43,488 nt of DNA from JAZDOK01 sp043798715 (lineage in GTDB: Bacteria; Vulcanimicrobiota; JAZDOK01), in assembly GCA_043798715.1 (NCBI GenBank), contig JAZDOK010000103.1, positions 1 through 43,488 on the forward strand. Direction: 5' to 3'. Made by a program: the position numbers and the translations under genes. The notes beneath the pieces were generated by a model. That model searched no databases, was not told the DNA's origin, and worked only from the letters and a program-made list of their open reading frames with translations. Below are positions 17,054 to 24,819 of the stretch, in pieces. Numbering within the stretch: the stretch's first letter is position 1; every line of letters starts with the position of its first letter.

Positions 17054-17563
17054 ATGGAAGCAAAAACATGTTTTTCGAAGGTGGCGATGCATATTACGCA
17101 GGGTTGCCTTGTGGTGCCCATCCAGGGAGAACTCTACGATGAATTTGTCCTACAAATTCAGAATGATGTATTAGAAAAGGTTAATGAGACCGGCATAAAG
17201 GGAGTAATTATCGATCTCTCCGGAGTAGATGTAATAGACTCTTTCATTGGCCAGGCAATCTCTGATACAGCCCGAATGGCATCCATGTTGGGAGCAACAA
17301 CAGTTCTTACGGGCTTTAAGCCGGAGGTGGTGGTATCGCTTATTGATTTGGGAATTGAACTTAAAGATGTTCAGACAGCTATCACCCTGGAAGAGGGATT
17401 TCACAGGTTACAGTCCATAGTAACGCCTGAAGAAATGGAAGAAATTACGGAAGAAAGAGAAGACTCTGATGATGAAACCATAGAGGACTTGGAAGAGCCA
17501 GGCGAAGAGCCAGGCGAAGAGCCGGAAGAAGAGCCGGAAGAAGAACTCGAAGATGGAAAATAA
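17054..17563 (+). CDS. rsbS: RsbS-like STAS protein with acidic tail
   Basis: The protein has 169 aa. Residues 8-120 are a single STAS domain (GCLVVPIQGELYDE, VIIDLSGVDVIDSFIGQAIS), with Ser63 in VIDSFI at the position phosphorylated by RsbT in RsbS. Residues 126-169 are an extra acidic tail built of repeated EEPGEEPEEEPEEE units, absent from ordinary RsbS (about 120 aa). RsbS forms the stressosome core and sequesters RsbT. The gene follows the hydrogenase protease by 11 bases and overlaps rsbT by 11 bases. The tail repeats are encoded by near-perfect short DNA repeats, so tail length may vary by slippage. Confidence 0.85.
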   Translation: MEAKTCFSKVAMHITQGCLVVPIQGELYDEFVLQIQNDVLEKVNETGIKGVIIDLSGVDVIDSFIGQAISDTARMASMLGATTVLTGFKPEVVVSLIDLGIELKDVQTAITLEEGFHRLQSIVTPEEMEEITEEREDSDDETIEDLEEPGEEPGEEPEEEPEEELEDGK

Positions 17564-17954
17564 TGTGAAACAAATTATCATCACCCATGAGGTTGACATT
17601 GCCATCGCCACTTCTGAGGCCAGAGTATTAGCTGCGGCAGGCGGCTTTCAACAGACTGAACAATACATGATTGCAACGGCAGTCTCTGAGCTGGCGAGAA
17701 ATATATTCCGCTATGCAAAAAAAGGTGAAGTCACCATGAAAATCATCGAGGAGAAAACAAAAAAAGGCATTGAGATAGTTGCCCGGGACGATGGCCCGGG
17801 AATCAAGAATATCGAGCGGGCGATGACAGACCATTTCAGCACAGGAAATAGTTTAGGTTTAGGACTTCCCGGCGTAAAAAGGCTGATGGATGAATTTGAA
17901 ATAGAAAGTGATTGCAAAAAGGGAACAAAAATCACTGCAAGAAAATGGGGTTAG
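17553..17954 (+). CDS. rsbT: RsbT-like serine kinase of the partner-switch module
   Basis: The protein has 133 aa, typical RsbT length. It shows the GHKL signatures: N-box SELARNIFRYA (about residues 46-56), G1 box DDGPGI and G2 box SLGLGLPGVKRL. RsbT phosphorylates RsbS and RsbR STAS domains, then leaves the stressosome to activate a downstream target. Translation is probably coupled to rsbS (11-base overlap), and the RsbX-like gene follows after 6 bases. All ATP-binding residues expected of an active kinase are visible. Confidence 0.9.
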   Translation: MENNVKQIIITHEVDIAIATSEARVLAAAGGFQQTEQYMIATAVSELARNIFRYAKKGEVTMKIIEEKTKKGIEIVARDDGPGIKNIERAMTDHFSTGNSLGLGLPGVKRLMDEFEIESDCKKGTKITARKWG

Positions 17955-17960
17955 AAATAA

Positions 17961-18551
17961 ATGCCACAGTTGGATTATTTTTTATCTAAAAGATCGTTTT
18001 TTCATCACAAGGATATTGAATGTGGTGATACAGGGGTCATCAAGGAATTTGATGACAAGTTATTCATCGGCATTGTGGATGTATTGGGACACGGCAGCGA
18101 GGCCCATAAACTTGCAGTTATCTGCCAGGATTTTTTAGAGAAAAATTACAGGCGGAACCTGATAGAAACTATGAACGCTCTCCATGAGTATATAAAAGAT
18201 TCCAGGGGCGCTGTAGTGGGATTATGCCTTTTAGATATAAGTTCAGGGGTTCTGCAATATGTTGGAGTGGGTGATATAACCGCAAGAAAATTCGGTGTCA
18301 ATCAGGTAAAGCTCATCTCCCAGGATGGAATAGTCGGATATATAATGAAAACCCTCAAAGAAGGGACAATGAGACTGGATGACGGAGATGTCTTCGTTCT
18401 GTATACGGACGGAGTTAAAGAGCATTTTGAATTAGAGGATTATCCGGAGCTTTTCAGAGACGACGCCAGGAAAATAGCCACACATATCATCCAGCAATTC
18501 GGGAAAGAAGAAGATGACGCCACTTGCATAGCAGTGAGGTGGAAAAAATGA
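17961..18551 (+). CDS. rsbX: RsbX-like PP2C/SpoIIE-family phosphatase
   Basis: The 196-aa single-domain phosphatase has metal-binding acidic motifs in order: ECGDTGV (residues 21-27), GIVDVLGHGSEA, LYTDGVKE and DDATCIAV. RsbX removes phosphate from stressosome STAS proteins and resets the switch. The length matches stand-alone RsbX, with no sensor domain. Its stop overlaps the next ATG in an ATGA arrangement (18548-18551). Confidence 0.87.
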   Translation: MPQLDYFLSKRSFFHHKDIECGDTGVIKEFDDKLFIGIVDVLGHGSEAHKLAVICQDFLEKNYRRNLIETMNALHEYIKDSRGAVVGLCLLDISSGVLQYVGVGDITARKFGVNQVKLISQDGIVGYIMKTLKEGTMRLDDGDVFVLYTDGVKEHFELEDYPELFRDDARKIATHIIQQFGKEEDDATCIAVRWKK

Positions 18552-19837
18552 TTGTCCTTGGCACAATTTTAATAAAGGATGAGAGTTCCATAGTTGAGTC
18601 AAGAAACAAAATCCGCCTCCTGGCGGAAGATCTCAAATTCGGTTCCATCGCCGCCACCAGGCTTGCCACCATAACCTCGGAACTCAGCCGCATTATCTAT
18701 CAAAAAAACGAGGAATCAAGCATAGTCGTGGGGTTTGATAAAAAAGATGATGCTTTCGGGTTGATACTTATATTTAAAAGCAAAAAAGAAGACATGAATA
18801 CAGGCAAGGCTGAAGTTTTCTTTGATAAATTAAGGACATATCACACAAAAGAAGGATTTAAGGAAGTCGAAGCTTTTAAATACATCCCGGATCCGGAATT
18901 CAAGCCAACTGATGAATTCATTCATATGGAGAAGGAAAGACTCATTCGTCTGTCAAGCGCGGAGCTGATAAACGAGGTCAAAAGGAAGAATGAATCGTTG
19001 TTGAAGCTCTTGGATGAAGTCAAGGAACGCGCGAAAAAAGAAAAAGAACTCCTGGCAACCACAGCGGCAGCAGAGGCTGAGAAGATAAAAGCAACGGAGT
19101 CCAGCAGGATAAAATCGGAATTTCTTGCCAATATGTCTCATGAGTTGCGTACCCCCTTGAATTCAATCATCGGCTTTTCTGAGATTCTAATTGAAAAGAC
19201 TTTCGGCGACTTGAACGATAAACAGACAAAGTATGCCGGAAATATCCACCGAAGCGGCAAGCACCTTCTAACCCTCATCAATGACATCCTGGATCTCTCC
19301 AAGGTAGAGGCCGGAAAGATAGAACTCCATTTTGAGGAGTTTTCCATGAATGAAGTGCTCACTGAATGCCAGACTCTGGTCAAGTCCCTGGCATCAAAGA
19401 AGAATCTTTCTCTTAATGTCAGGGTCGAGGGCATTTCCACAATAAACGCAGACCCGACAAGATTCAAACAGATTATGTATAATCTCCTTTCCAATGCCAT
19501 CAAATTCACCCCTGAAAGAGGAAAGGTGGATGTAGAGGCAACGCAAGTAGATGAAGCGGTGCAAATTACCGTAAAAGACACGGGCATTGGAATAGCCAGA
19601 GAGGACTTTTCAAAAGCCTTTGAAGAATTCGGTCAGATAGACAGCTCGTACAGCAAGCAATATGCCGGTACGGGCCTTGGCCTTCCCTTGACAAAAAAGC
19701 TGGTGGAACTGCATGGGGGACGGATCTGGCTGGAAAGTGAATTGGGAAAGGGAAGCACCTTTACCTTCACCATACCCCTTCATCCGAAAGAAGCAGCCGT
19801 GGGAGCTGAGACAACTGAAGTTTTGGAGGTGAACTGA
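18548..19837 (+). CDS. Histidine kinase with degenerate RsbT-like N-terminus
   Basis: The protein has 429 aa from ATG 18548, chosen for the ATGA overlap and GAGGTGG upstream. Residues 1-80 resemble an RsbT ATPase, but the N-box reads SELSRIIYQ, lacking the Mg-binding Asn, and no G1/G2 boxes follow, so this part is probably non-catalytic. A coiled coil (125-190) leads to a HisKA domain with His198 in FLANMSHELRTPLNSI, and an intact HATPase (NLLSNAIKF, DTGIGI, GTGLGLPLTKKL). There are no TM segments, so it is cytosolic. It may receive the RsbT signal by mimicking or binding RsbT and relay phosphate to the receivers encoded next. Confidence 0.88.
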   Translation: MIVLGTILIKDESSIVESRNKIRLLAEDLKFGSIAATRLATITSELSRIIYQKNEESSIVVGFDKKDDAFGLILIFKSKKEDMNTGKAEVFFDKLRTYHTKEGFKEVEAFKYIPDPEFKPTDEFIHMEKERLIRLSSAELINEVKRKNESLLKLLDEVKERAKKEKELLATTAAAEAEKIKATESSRIKSEFLANMSHELRTPLNSIIGFSEILIEKTFGDLNDKQTKYAGNIHRSGKHLLTLINDILDLSKVEAGKIELHFEEFSMNEVLTECQTLVKSLASKKNLSLNVRVEGISTINADPTRFKQIMYNLLSNAIKFTPERGKVDVEATQVDEAVQITVKDTGIGIAREDFSKAFEEFGQIDSSYSKQYAGTGLGLPLTKKLVELHGGRIWLESELGKGSTFTFTIPLHPKEAAVGAETTEVLEVN

Positions 19838-20217
19838 TGCCGGAAGAGAAGATTTTAGTCGTGGAGGACACACCATTAAACATGGAGCTGTTCAGGGATC
19901 TGCTTGAGGTGGCAGGTTACGTTATTGATGAAGCTACAGATGCCCAACAGGCGATAGAACGGGCCAGACAGGAAAAATTCGACCTTATCCTGATGGACAT
20001 TCAGCTTCCGGGAATGGACGGGCTTGCGGCAACAAAGATAATAAAAGAAGAGTCAGCAAACAAAGACACTCCCATTGTGGCTCTCACTGCCTATGCGATG
20101 AAAGGGGACCAGGAGAAGATAGGGGCCGCCGGTTGCAATGGCTATATCACCAAGCCAATCAATGCCAAAGAATTTGCCCAGACTGTAGCCGAATTTTTAG
20201 GGACCAGGAAATTATAA
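19837..20217 (+). CDS. Single-domain CheY-like response regulator
   Basis: The 126-aa receiver has acidic pocket residues in VVEDTPLN, phospho-acceptor Asp54 in LMDIQLPGMDG, a Thr in ALTAYAM and Lys in YITKPI. There is no output domain, so it probably shuttles phosphate or acts by protein contact. Its ATG shares one base with the preceding kinase stop. Confidence 0.92.
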   Translation: MPEEKILVVEDTPLNMELFRDLLEVAGYVIDEATDAQQAIERARQEKFDLILMDIQLPGMDGLAATKIIKEESANKDTPIVALTAYAMKGDQEKIGAAGCNGYITKPINAKEFAQTVAEFLGTRKL

Positions 20218-20233
20218 TAGAGAGCGTGAGATA

Positions 20234-21082
20234 ATGTCAATTGAGGAAAAGGCGGCATTTGACTCCCAGTTCGGGAAACACAATCCTCTTCAGATACTCA
20301 TTGTTGACGATAACGAGTTAAACCGGGAGTTGGCTCTGGCCATTCTGGAGCAATTGGGCTATCATGCCGACGTGGCCGAAAACGGATATGAAGCAGTACA
20401 AGCCGTAAAGCGCCAGCCCTGCGATGTAGTGCTGATGGATGTGGAAATGCCTGAAATGGACGGCATTGAAGCCACCCGCGTTATCCGCCGGGAACTTGAA
20501 ACAGCATCGCAGCCGAGCATCATCGCCATGACGGCGGCCGACATACAGGACGATCGGGAAAGATGCCTGAAGGCCGGTATGAACGACTACATCAGCAAAC
20601 CGATAATCGTGCAACAGCTGATAGAGGCCCTGTCCCGATGTCTGCCCCTTTCCAAAAGGGGATCATCGCGCCCGCCAGACCAAACGGCGGAGCGGCAGGC
20701 TCCCGGAAAAGGTGTCAGGACCGGCGCCGCAGATGTTCTCGATTTGACCGCCTTCGACCGCCTTAGAGCCACCCTGGGAAAGCAGGCGAAAGAGATGCTC
20801 CCGGGATTAATTGACGGCTTCGTCGGGGAAGCGCCCCGGATGATCGAGCGCGCCCGCCAGGCCCTGGAAAAGAAAAATGAGTCCGAACTTCGCAGGGAGG
20901 CCCATACACTCAAGTCCAACGCCGCCTGTTTCGGGGTGACGGCGCTGTCTGAGGCGGCCCGGGCTCTTGAAATCACGGCTAAAAACAGGGCGTTGGACGG
21001 GGCTGAAAAATTGATCGAGCGGATTAAAGCCGAATTCGCCCAGGCTGAAGAAGCACTGCAAGAAGTGCGAAAGGGGATGTAA
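20234..21082 (+). CDS. Receiver-HPt phosphorelay protein
   Basis: The 282-aa protein carries a receiver at residues 20-135 with Asp69 in VLMDVEMPEMDG and Lys in YISKPI. A Pro/Arg-rich linker (140-165) follows. An HPt domain occupies about 170-280, with His224 in REAHTLKSNAACFG. HPt proteins relay phosphate between receivers, which suggests a multi-step His-Asp-His-Asp chain within this gene set. It lies 16 bases after the CheY-like gene and 7 bases before the next. Confidence 0.9.
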   Translation: MSIEEKAAFDSQFGKHNPLQILIVDDNELNRELALAILEQLGYHADVAENGYEAVQAVKRQPCDVVLMDVEMPEMDGIEATRVIRRELETASQPSIIAMTAADIQDDRERCLKAGMNDYISKPIIVQQLIEALSRCLPLSKRGSSRPPDQTAERQAPGKGVRTGAADVLDLTAFDRLRATLGKQAKEMLPGLIDGFVGEAPRMIERARQALEKKNESELRREAHTLKSNAACFGVTALSEAARALEITAKNRALDGAEKLIERIKAEFAQAEEALQEVRKGM

Positions 21083-21089
21083 GCATACA

Positions 21090-22325
21090 ATGAAATCAAA
21101 AATGCTTGTTGTCGATGATGATATGCTCAACCGCGTGCTCCTCTCGACCAACCTTGAGGAGGCGGGGTATCTGGTTTCGACCGCCGAGAATGGAGAGCAG
21201 GCTCTGGAGATGCTTCGCGATTTAAAATTCGATACAGTCTTCCTCGATCTTATGATGCCCGTTATGAACGGTTATGAAGTTCTCGAACACATGAAAAGCG
21301 ATAAGGAATTGCGGAAAATTCCCGTCATCGTCATTTCGGCCGAAGAAGATATGGACAGCGTGGTGCGATGTATTGAATTGGGGGCGACGGACCTCCTGAT
21401 CAAGCCGTTCAACCCTGTCATACTACATGCCAGGATTAACGCATCGCTTTCCTCCAAGCGTCTTCTCGATCAGGAAGAGGCCCATCGCAGGGAGATTGAG
21501 GAATACAACCTTCATCTGGAAGAAACGGTGACGCAGAAAATAAGAGAACTTAGAAAATCCATGGAAGAACAGATGGCACTGCAAAAGGAACTGCACGAAA
21601 AGGAAAAAGAGCGAATGGCTTTTGAAAAAGCCAGCCAGATGAAGTCCGAGTTCATTGCCTATGTTTCCCACGAACTGCGCAGTCCGCTCACGGTAATCAA
21701 GGGCGCCGCCGCCACGATGTTGTATGACACCGAAGGGACCCTGGATCGCGAGGTGCGGGCGGAGTTTTATGATTCCATAGAATCGGAAGCGGATCGCCTT
21801 CTCGTCTTGATTAACGAGTTTCTGGACAGCTCCCGTCTTGAGGCGGGCTGCCCCCTTCAAATAAATCGCAGGGAAACGAGTATCGAGACGATTTTAAAAT
21901 CAATCTCCCGGATGATGAAGAATTACAAGTACTTTACCGAGGCCCATCGTTTTGAATTTGAGTTAGCCGAGCCTCTGCCCCGGTTGAATGTGGATCAAGA
22001 CAAGATTACCCAGGTCATCTCCAACCTGGTAACCAATGCCATAAAATACTCCCCCGAAGGTGGTGCCATAAAACTCGGAGCCGCCGTCAAGAACGGCAAC
22101 ATGTTGATAACGGTTTCAGACGAGGGACTGGGCATGGATCATGAACAGCTCTCCAGACTTTTCGGCCGCTACGAGAGGCTGGAGCGCGAGGAGATTAAAC
22201 AAATCTCCGGAACGGGTCTTGGATTGTATCTGGCCAAGACCATGGTTGACCTGCACGGCGGGCGTATTTGGGCCGAGAGCACAAAAGGCAAAGGAAGCTC
22301 CTTTTTCCTGGAACTTCCGCTTTGA
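21090..22325 (+). CDS. Receiver-histidine kinase hybrid, no output domain
   Basis: The 411-aa protein has an N-terminal receiver (Asp53 in FLDLMMPVMNG, Lys in LLIKPF), a coiled coil at about 125-180, HisKA with His194 in FIAYVSHELRSPLTVI, and HATPase (NLVTNAIKYS, DEGLGM, GTGLGLYLAKTM). A receiver in front of a kinase usually gates kinase activity. No DNA-binding or other output domain is encoded by any of the regulators in this operon, so the final target lies elsewhere or is a protein such as the hydrogenase complex. It is the last gene before the convergent operon. Confidence 0.9.
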   Translation: MKSKMLVVDDDMLNRVLLSTNLEEAGYLVSTAENGEQALEMLRDLKFDTVFLDLMMPVMNGYEVLEHMKSDKELRKIPVIVISAEEDMDSVVRCIELGATDLLIKPFNPVILHARINASLSSKRLLDQEEAHRREIEEYNLHLEETVTQKIRELRKSMEEQMALQKELHEKEKERMAFEKASQMKSEFIAYVSHELRSPLTVIKGAAATMLYDTEGTLDREVRAEFYDSIESEADRLLVLINEFLDSSRLEAGCPLQINRRETSIETILKSISRMMKNYKYFTEAHRFEFELAEPLPRLNVDQDKITQVISNLVTNAIKYSPEGGAIKLGAAVKNGNMLITVSDEGLGMDHEQLSRLFGRYERLEREEIKQISGTGLGLYLAKTMVDLHGGRIWAESTKGKGSSFFLELPL

Positions 22326-22354
22326 AAGCAATACTAAGGAATAGAGAAGACTCC

Positions 22355-22394
22355 AGATATTGGAACAGATTCGGATGAATCTGTTCCAATATCT
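22355..22394. terminator. Perfect 18-bp hairpin between convergent operons
   Basis: The left arm AGATATTGGAACAGATTC (22355-22372) is perfectly complementary to the right arm (22377-22394), with a GGAT loop. It lies 29 bases after the stop of the receiver-kinase gene and 54 bases before the end of the converging dihydropyrimidinase gene. A bidirectional terminator is the simplest reading. No T-run follows on either side, so it could also stabilise the mRNA 3' end. Confidence 0.6.
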
Positions 22395-22448
22395 CCTTGA
22401 AATTCACAGGTATCTCACCTATGTAAAATAATCAGACAGTAAGGGCGA

Positions 22449-23873
22449 TTAATCAATCGCCCCTGCCTCCGGTTCTTCTTCCTCAGGGAGAGCCCCCGGC
22501 ACCCGCTCCAGGTAGAACCTGGGCACGAAACGGCCCCAGCCTTCCTCCCCGACAAACTGCCCGTCCCTGGCCAGAATCTTCCCCCTGGAAAGGGTGTACT
22601 TGGGCCATCCCGAAACCTCCAGCCCCTCATAGGGCGAAAAGTCCAGGTTCATGTGAAGATTGGAGTGAGACAGAGTCCTCTTCGCCGCCGGATCAAATAC
22701 GACGATGTCGGCGTCGGCCCCTATCGCCAGGCTCCCCTTCTGCGGATAGAGCCCGAAGAGCCTGGCCGGCGTGGCCGAGGTGACTTCAACGAGCTGATTC
22801 ATGGTGAGCCTTCCCTTCGCAACTCCCTCTGAGTAGACGAGTGGCAGCAGGGTCTCAATCCCAGGAAGTCCATTGGGAATTTTGGTGAAGTCATCCTTGC
22901 CCATCTGCCGCTGCTGGCGTGTCAGTGGGCAGTGGTCGGTGGCGACGGCCGAGATGGTGCCGGCCTGCAGGCCCCTCCAGAGGCCATCGCAGTCCTCTTT
23001 CTTCCGGAGCGGCGGCCCGGTGGGATAGTTAATCCCCTCCTCGCCCTCGTACTTCTCGTCGGTGAGAAGCAGGTACTGCGGGCAAGTCTCTGCAAAGACC
23101 GAAAGGCCCCTGGCCCTTGCATCGGAGACCAGTTGAACCCCCTCCTTGGTGGACATGTGGAATATATAGAGACGGCTCCTGGTTATTTCCGTCCAGTAGA
23201 TGGCCCGGCTGATGGCCTCGGCCTCCACGTAGTTGGGGCGGGAAAGACCGTGCCAGCGGGCCTCGGTCTTCCCCTCATGAAGGAATTTAGCCACGTTGTG
23301 ATCTATTATAAATGGGTTTTCGGCATGCACCCCGACGAGCCCGCCGCAGTCCCGGGCCTTCTCCAGAACGGCGAAGAGCGATCCGTCATCGGCCATCCAG
23401 CCCTCCTTCGCGTAGATCATGAAGAGCTTGAATGAGGGGATTCCATACTGGATGATCTGGGGAATCTCCGCCAGGGTGGCCTCGCTGAAATCCGTGATCG
23501 CGGCGTGAAGCGAGTAGTCAATGCAGACCTTCCCGTCCGCCTCCTTCCGGCGGTTCTCCACGGCCTCCATGAGGGCCCTCGACTTCGCCTGGATGGCGAA
23601 GTCGATGAAGGAGGTCACACCGCCGCAGGCCGCCGCCTTGGTGCCGGTGACGAAATCATCGGCGGAAACCGTCCGCATGAAGGGAAGCTGGAAATGCGTG
23701 TGGACATCAATGGCGCCGGGAAGGACGAACATTTCCTTCGCCTCAATCACCTCTGCGTCCCAGGGTTCGATGTGCTCGGCGATGTTGGCGATTTTCCCGT
23801 TCTTGATGCCGATATCGGCCACAAAGCTATCGGTGGCCGTCACCAGGATCCCGCTCTTCACGATCATATCCAT
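22449..23873 (-). CDS. hydA: Dihydropyrimidinase / D-hydantoinase
   Basis: The 474-aa cyclic amidohydrolase has its binuclear metal site visible as HTH (His58, His60), carboxylated Lys149 in PSFKLFMIYAKEGW, His183 in VHAEN, His239 in FHMSTKEG and Asp313 in TDHCPL. It opens the ring of dihydrouracil or dihydrothymine to the N-carbamoyl-beta-amino acid. It follows the amidohydrolase, preA and preT on the same strand, which fixes the pathway. GGAGG lies 10 bases before the ATG. The last ~20 residues (PGALPEEEEPEAGAID) are acidic and variable. Allantoinase is the main alternative but is less fitting in this context. Confidence 0.93.
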   Translation of the reverse strand: MDMIVKSGILVTATDSFVADIGIKNGKIANIAEHIEPWDAEVIEAKEMFVLPGAIDVHTHFQLPFMRTVSADDFVTGTKAAACGGVTSFIDFAIQAKSRALMEAVENRRKEADGKVCIDYSLHAAITDFSEATLAEIPQIIQYGIPSFKLFMIYAKEGWMADDGSLFAVLEKARDCGGLVGVHAENPFIIDHNVAKFLHEGKTEARWHGLSRPNYVEAEAISRAIYWTEITRSRLYIFHMSTKEGVQLVSDARARGLSVFAETCPQYLLLTDEKYEGEEGINYPTGPPLRKKEDCDGLWRGLQAGTISAVATDHCPLTRQQRQMGKDDFTKIPNGLPGIETLLPLVYSEGVAKGRLTMNQLVEVTSATPARLFGLYPQKGSLAIGADADIVVFDPAAKRTLSHSNLHMNLDFSPYEGLEVSGWPKYTLSRGKILARDGQFVGEEGWGRFVPRFYLERVPGALPEEEEPEAGAID

Positions 23874-23963
23874 AAGCCATTTGCCTCCATTTATTTGGGT
23901 AGCCTTCAGTCCCGCCGCCGTCGGCCCTTTTCTTTATGCGTAATCTGCGGTTTCTCCCGAATA

Positions 23964-24791
23964 TCAGGGCAGGAGACGCGCGATGTCCGTGTAAGTCTCC
24001 GGGCGCCGATCCCGGAAAAACTGCCATTGGTTGCGGATCTCGCGAACCATGTCGAGATCAAATTCGGCCACCAGCACATCGTCATCCTTGTCGCCGCACT
24101 GGGCGATGATTTCGCCGCGGGGATTGCAGAAAAAGCTGGAGCCGTAGAAATCCATCTTGTCTTCGATTCCGACGCGATTGACCCCGCCGATGAACAGGCC
24201 GTTGGCGATGGCGTGGGCCTTAAGCTCGATTTCCCACAGGTACTTGTATGTCCCCTTGGTCGCCGTGGGGACGAACATCATGTCGGCCCCGTGGAGACCG
24301 AACAACCGCGGTCCTTCCGGAAAATGGCGGTCATAGCAGATATAGACGGCGATGTTTCCGAACGGGGTCTTGAAAACCGGGTAGCCCAGGTTCCCTGGTT
24401 TGAAATAAAATTTTTCAAAGAACATGGGCAGTTCCGGGATATGGTTTTTGCGGTAGCGGCCCAGTATTTCCCCTTCGTTGTTGATGACCACCGCCGTGTT
24501 GTAATAGACCCCGGTAATGATCTTCTCGTAGAGCGGAACTATGAGGACGACGTTGTTCTTCCTGGCCACCTCCTGCATTTTCACGACGGTGGGGCCGGGA
24601 ATGCTCTCCGCCCAGTCGTAGTACTTGGAGTCAACGTACTGAGCGAAATAAATCCCATTGAATAGTTCCTGAAGGCAGACGATATTGGCCCCCTTCTCGG
24701 CGGCGGATTGGATGTGGCGGATGGCCCGCTCGACGATCTCCTCCCGATCTTCCCCGCACTTCATCTGTACCAGAGCAGCTTTGACGATCAT
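23964..24791 (-). CDS. Nitrilase-family beta-ureidopropionase / N-carbamoyl amidase
   Basis: The protein has 275 aa from ATG 24791, preferred because GGAGGG lies about six bases upstream; a GTG two codons earlier sits on top of that signal. With the start at the GTG, the catalytic triad is Glu44 (LQELFNG), Lys117 (GRYRKNHIPE) and Cys154 (VYICYDRHFPEGPR); subtract two for the ATG start. It hydrolyses N-carbamoyl-beta-alanine to beta-alanine, CO2 and ammonia, the third step of reductive pyrimidine breakdown. By sequence alone N-carbamoylputrescine amidase is equally possible. The neighbours favour the pyrimidine role. Confidence 0.88.
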   Translation of the reverse strand: MIVKAALVQMKCGEDREEIVERAIRHIQSAAEKGANIVCLQELFNGIYFAQYVDSKYYDWAESIPGPTVVKMQEVARKNNVVLIVPLYEKIITGVYYNTAVVINNEGEILGRYRKNHIPELPMFFEKFYFKPGNLGYPVFKTPFGNIAVYICYDRHFPEGPRLFGLHGADMMFVPTATKGTYKYLWEIELKAHAIANGLFIGGVNRVGIEDKMDFYGSSFFCNPRGEIIAQCGDKDDDVLVAEFDLDMVREIRNQWQFFRDRRPETYTDIARLLP

Positions 24792-24819
24792 ATTCACCCT
24801 CCTTATCTTTATTCAGCCT

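Noticed and set aside
23505..24665. Plus-strand frame of 386 codons across dihydropyrimidinase and the amidase
   Set aside because: It spans two well-supported minus-strand genes and their spacer and shows no recognisable protein.
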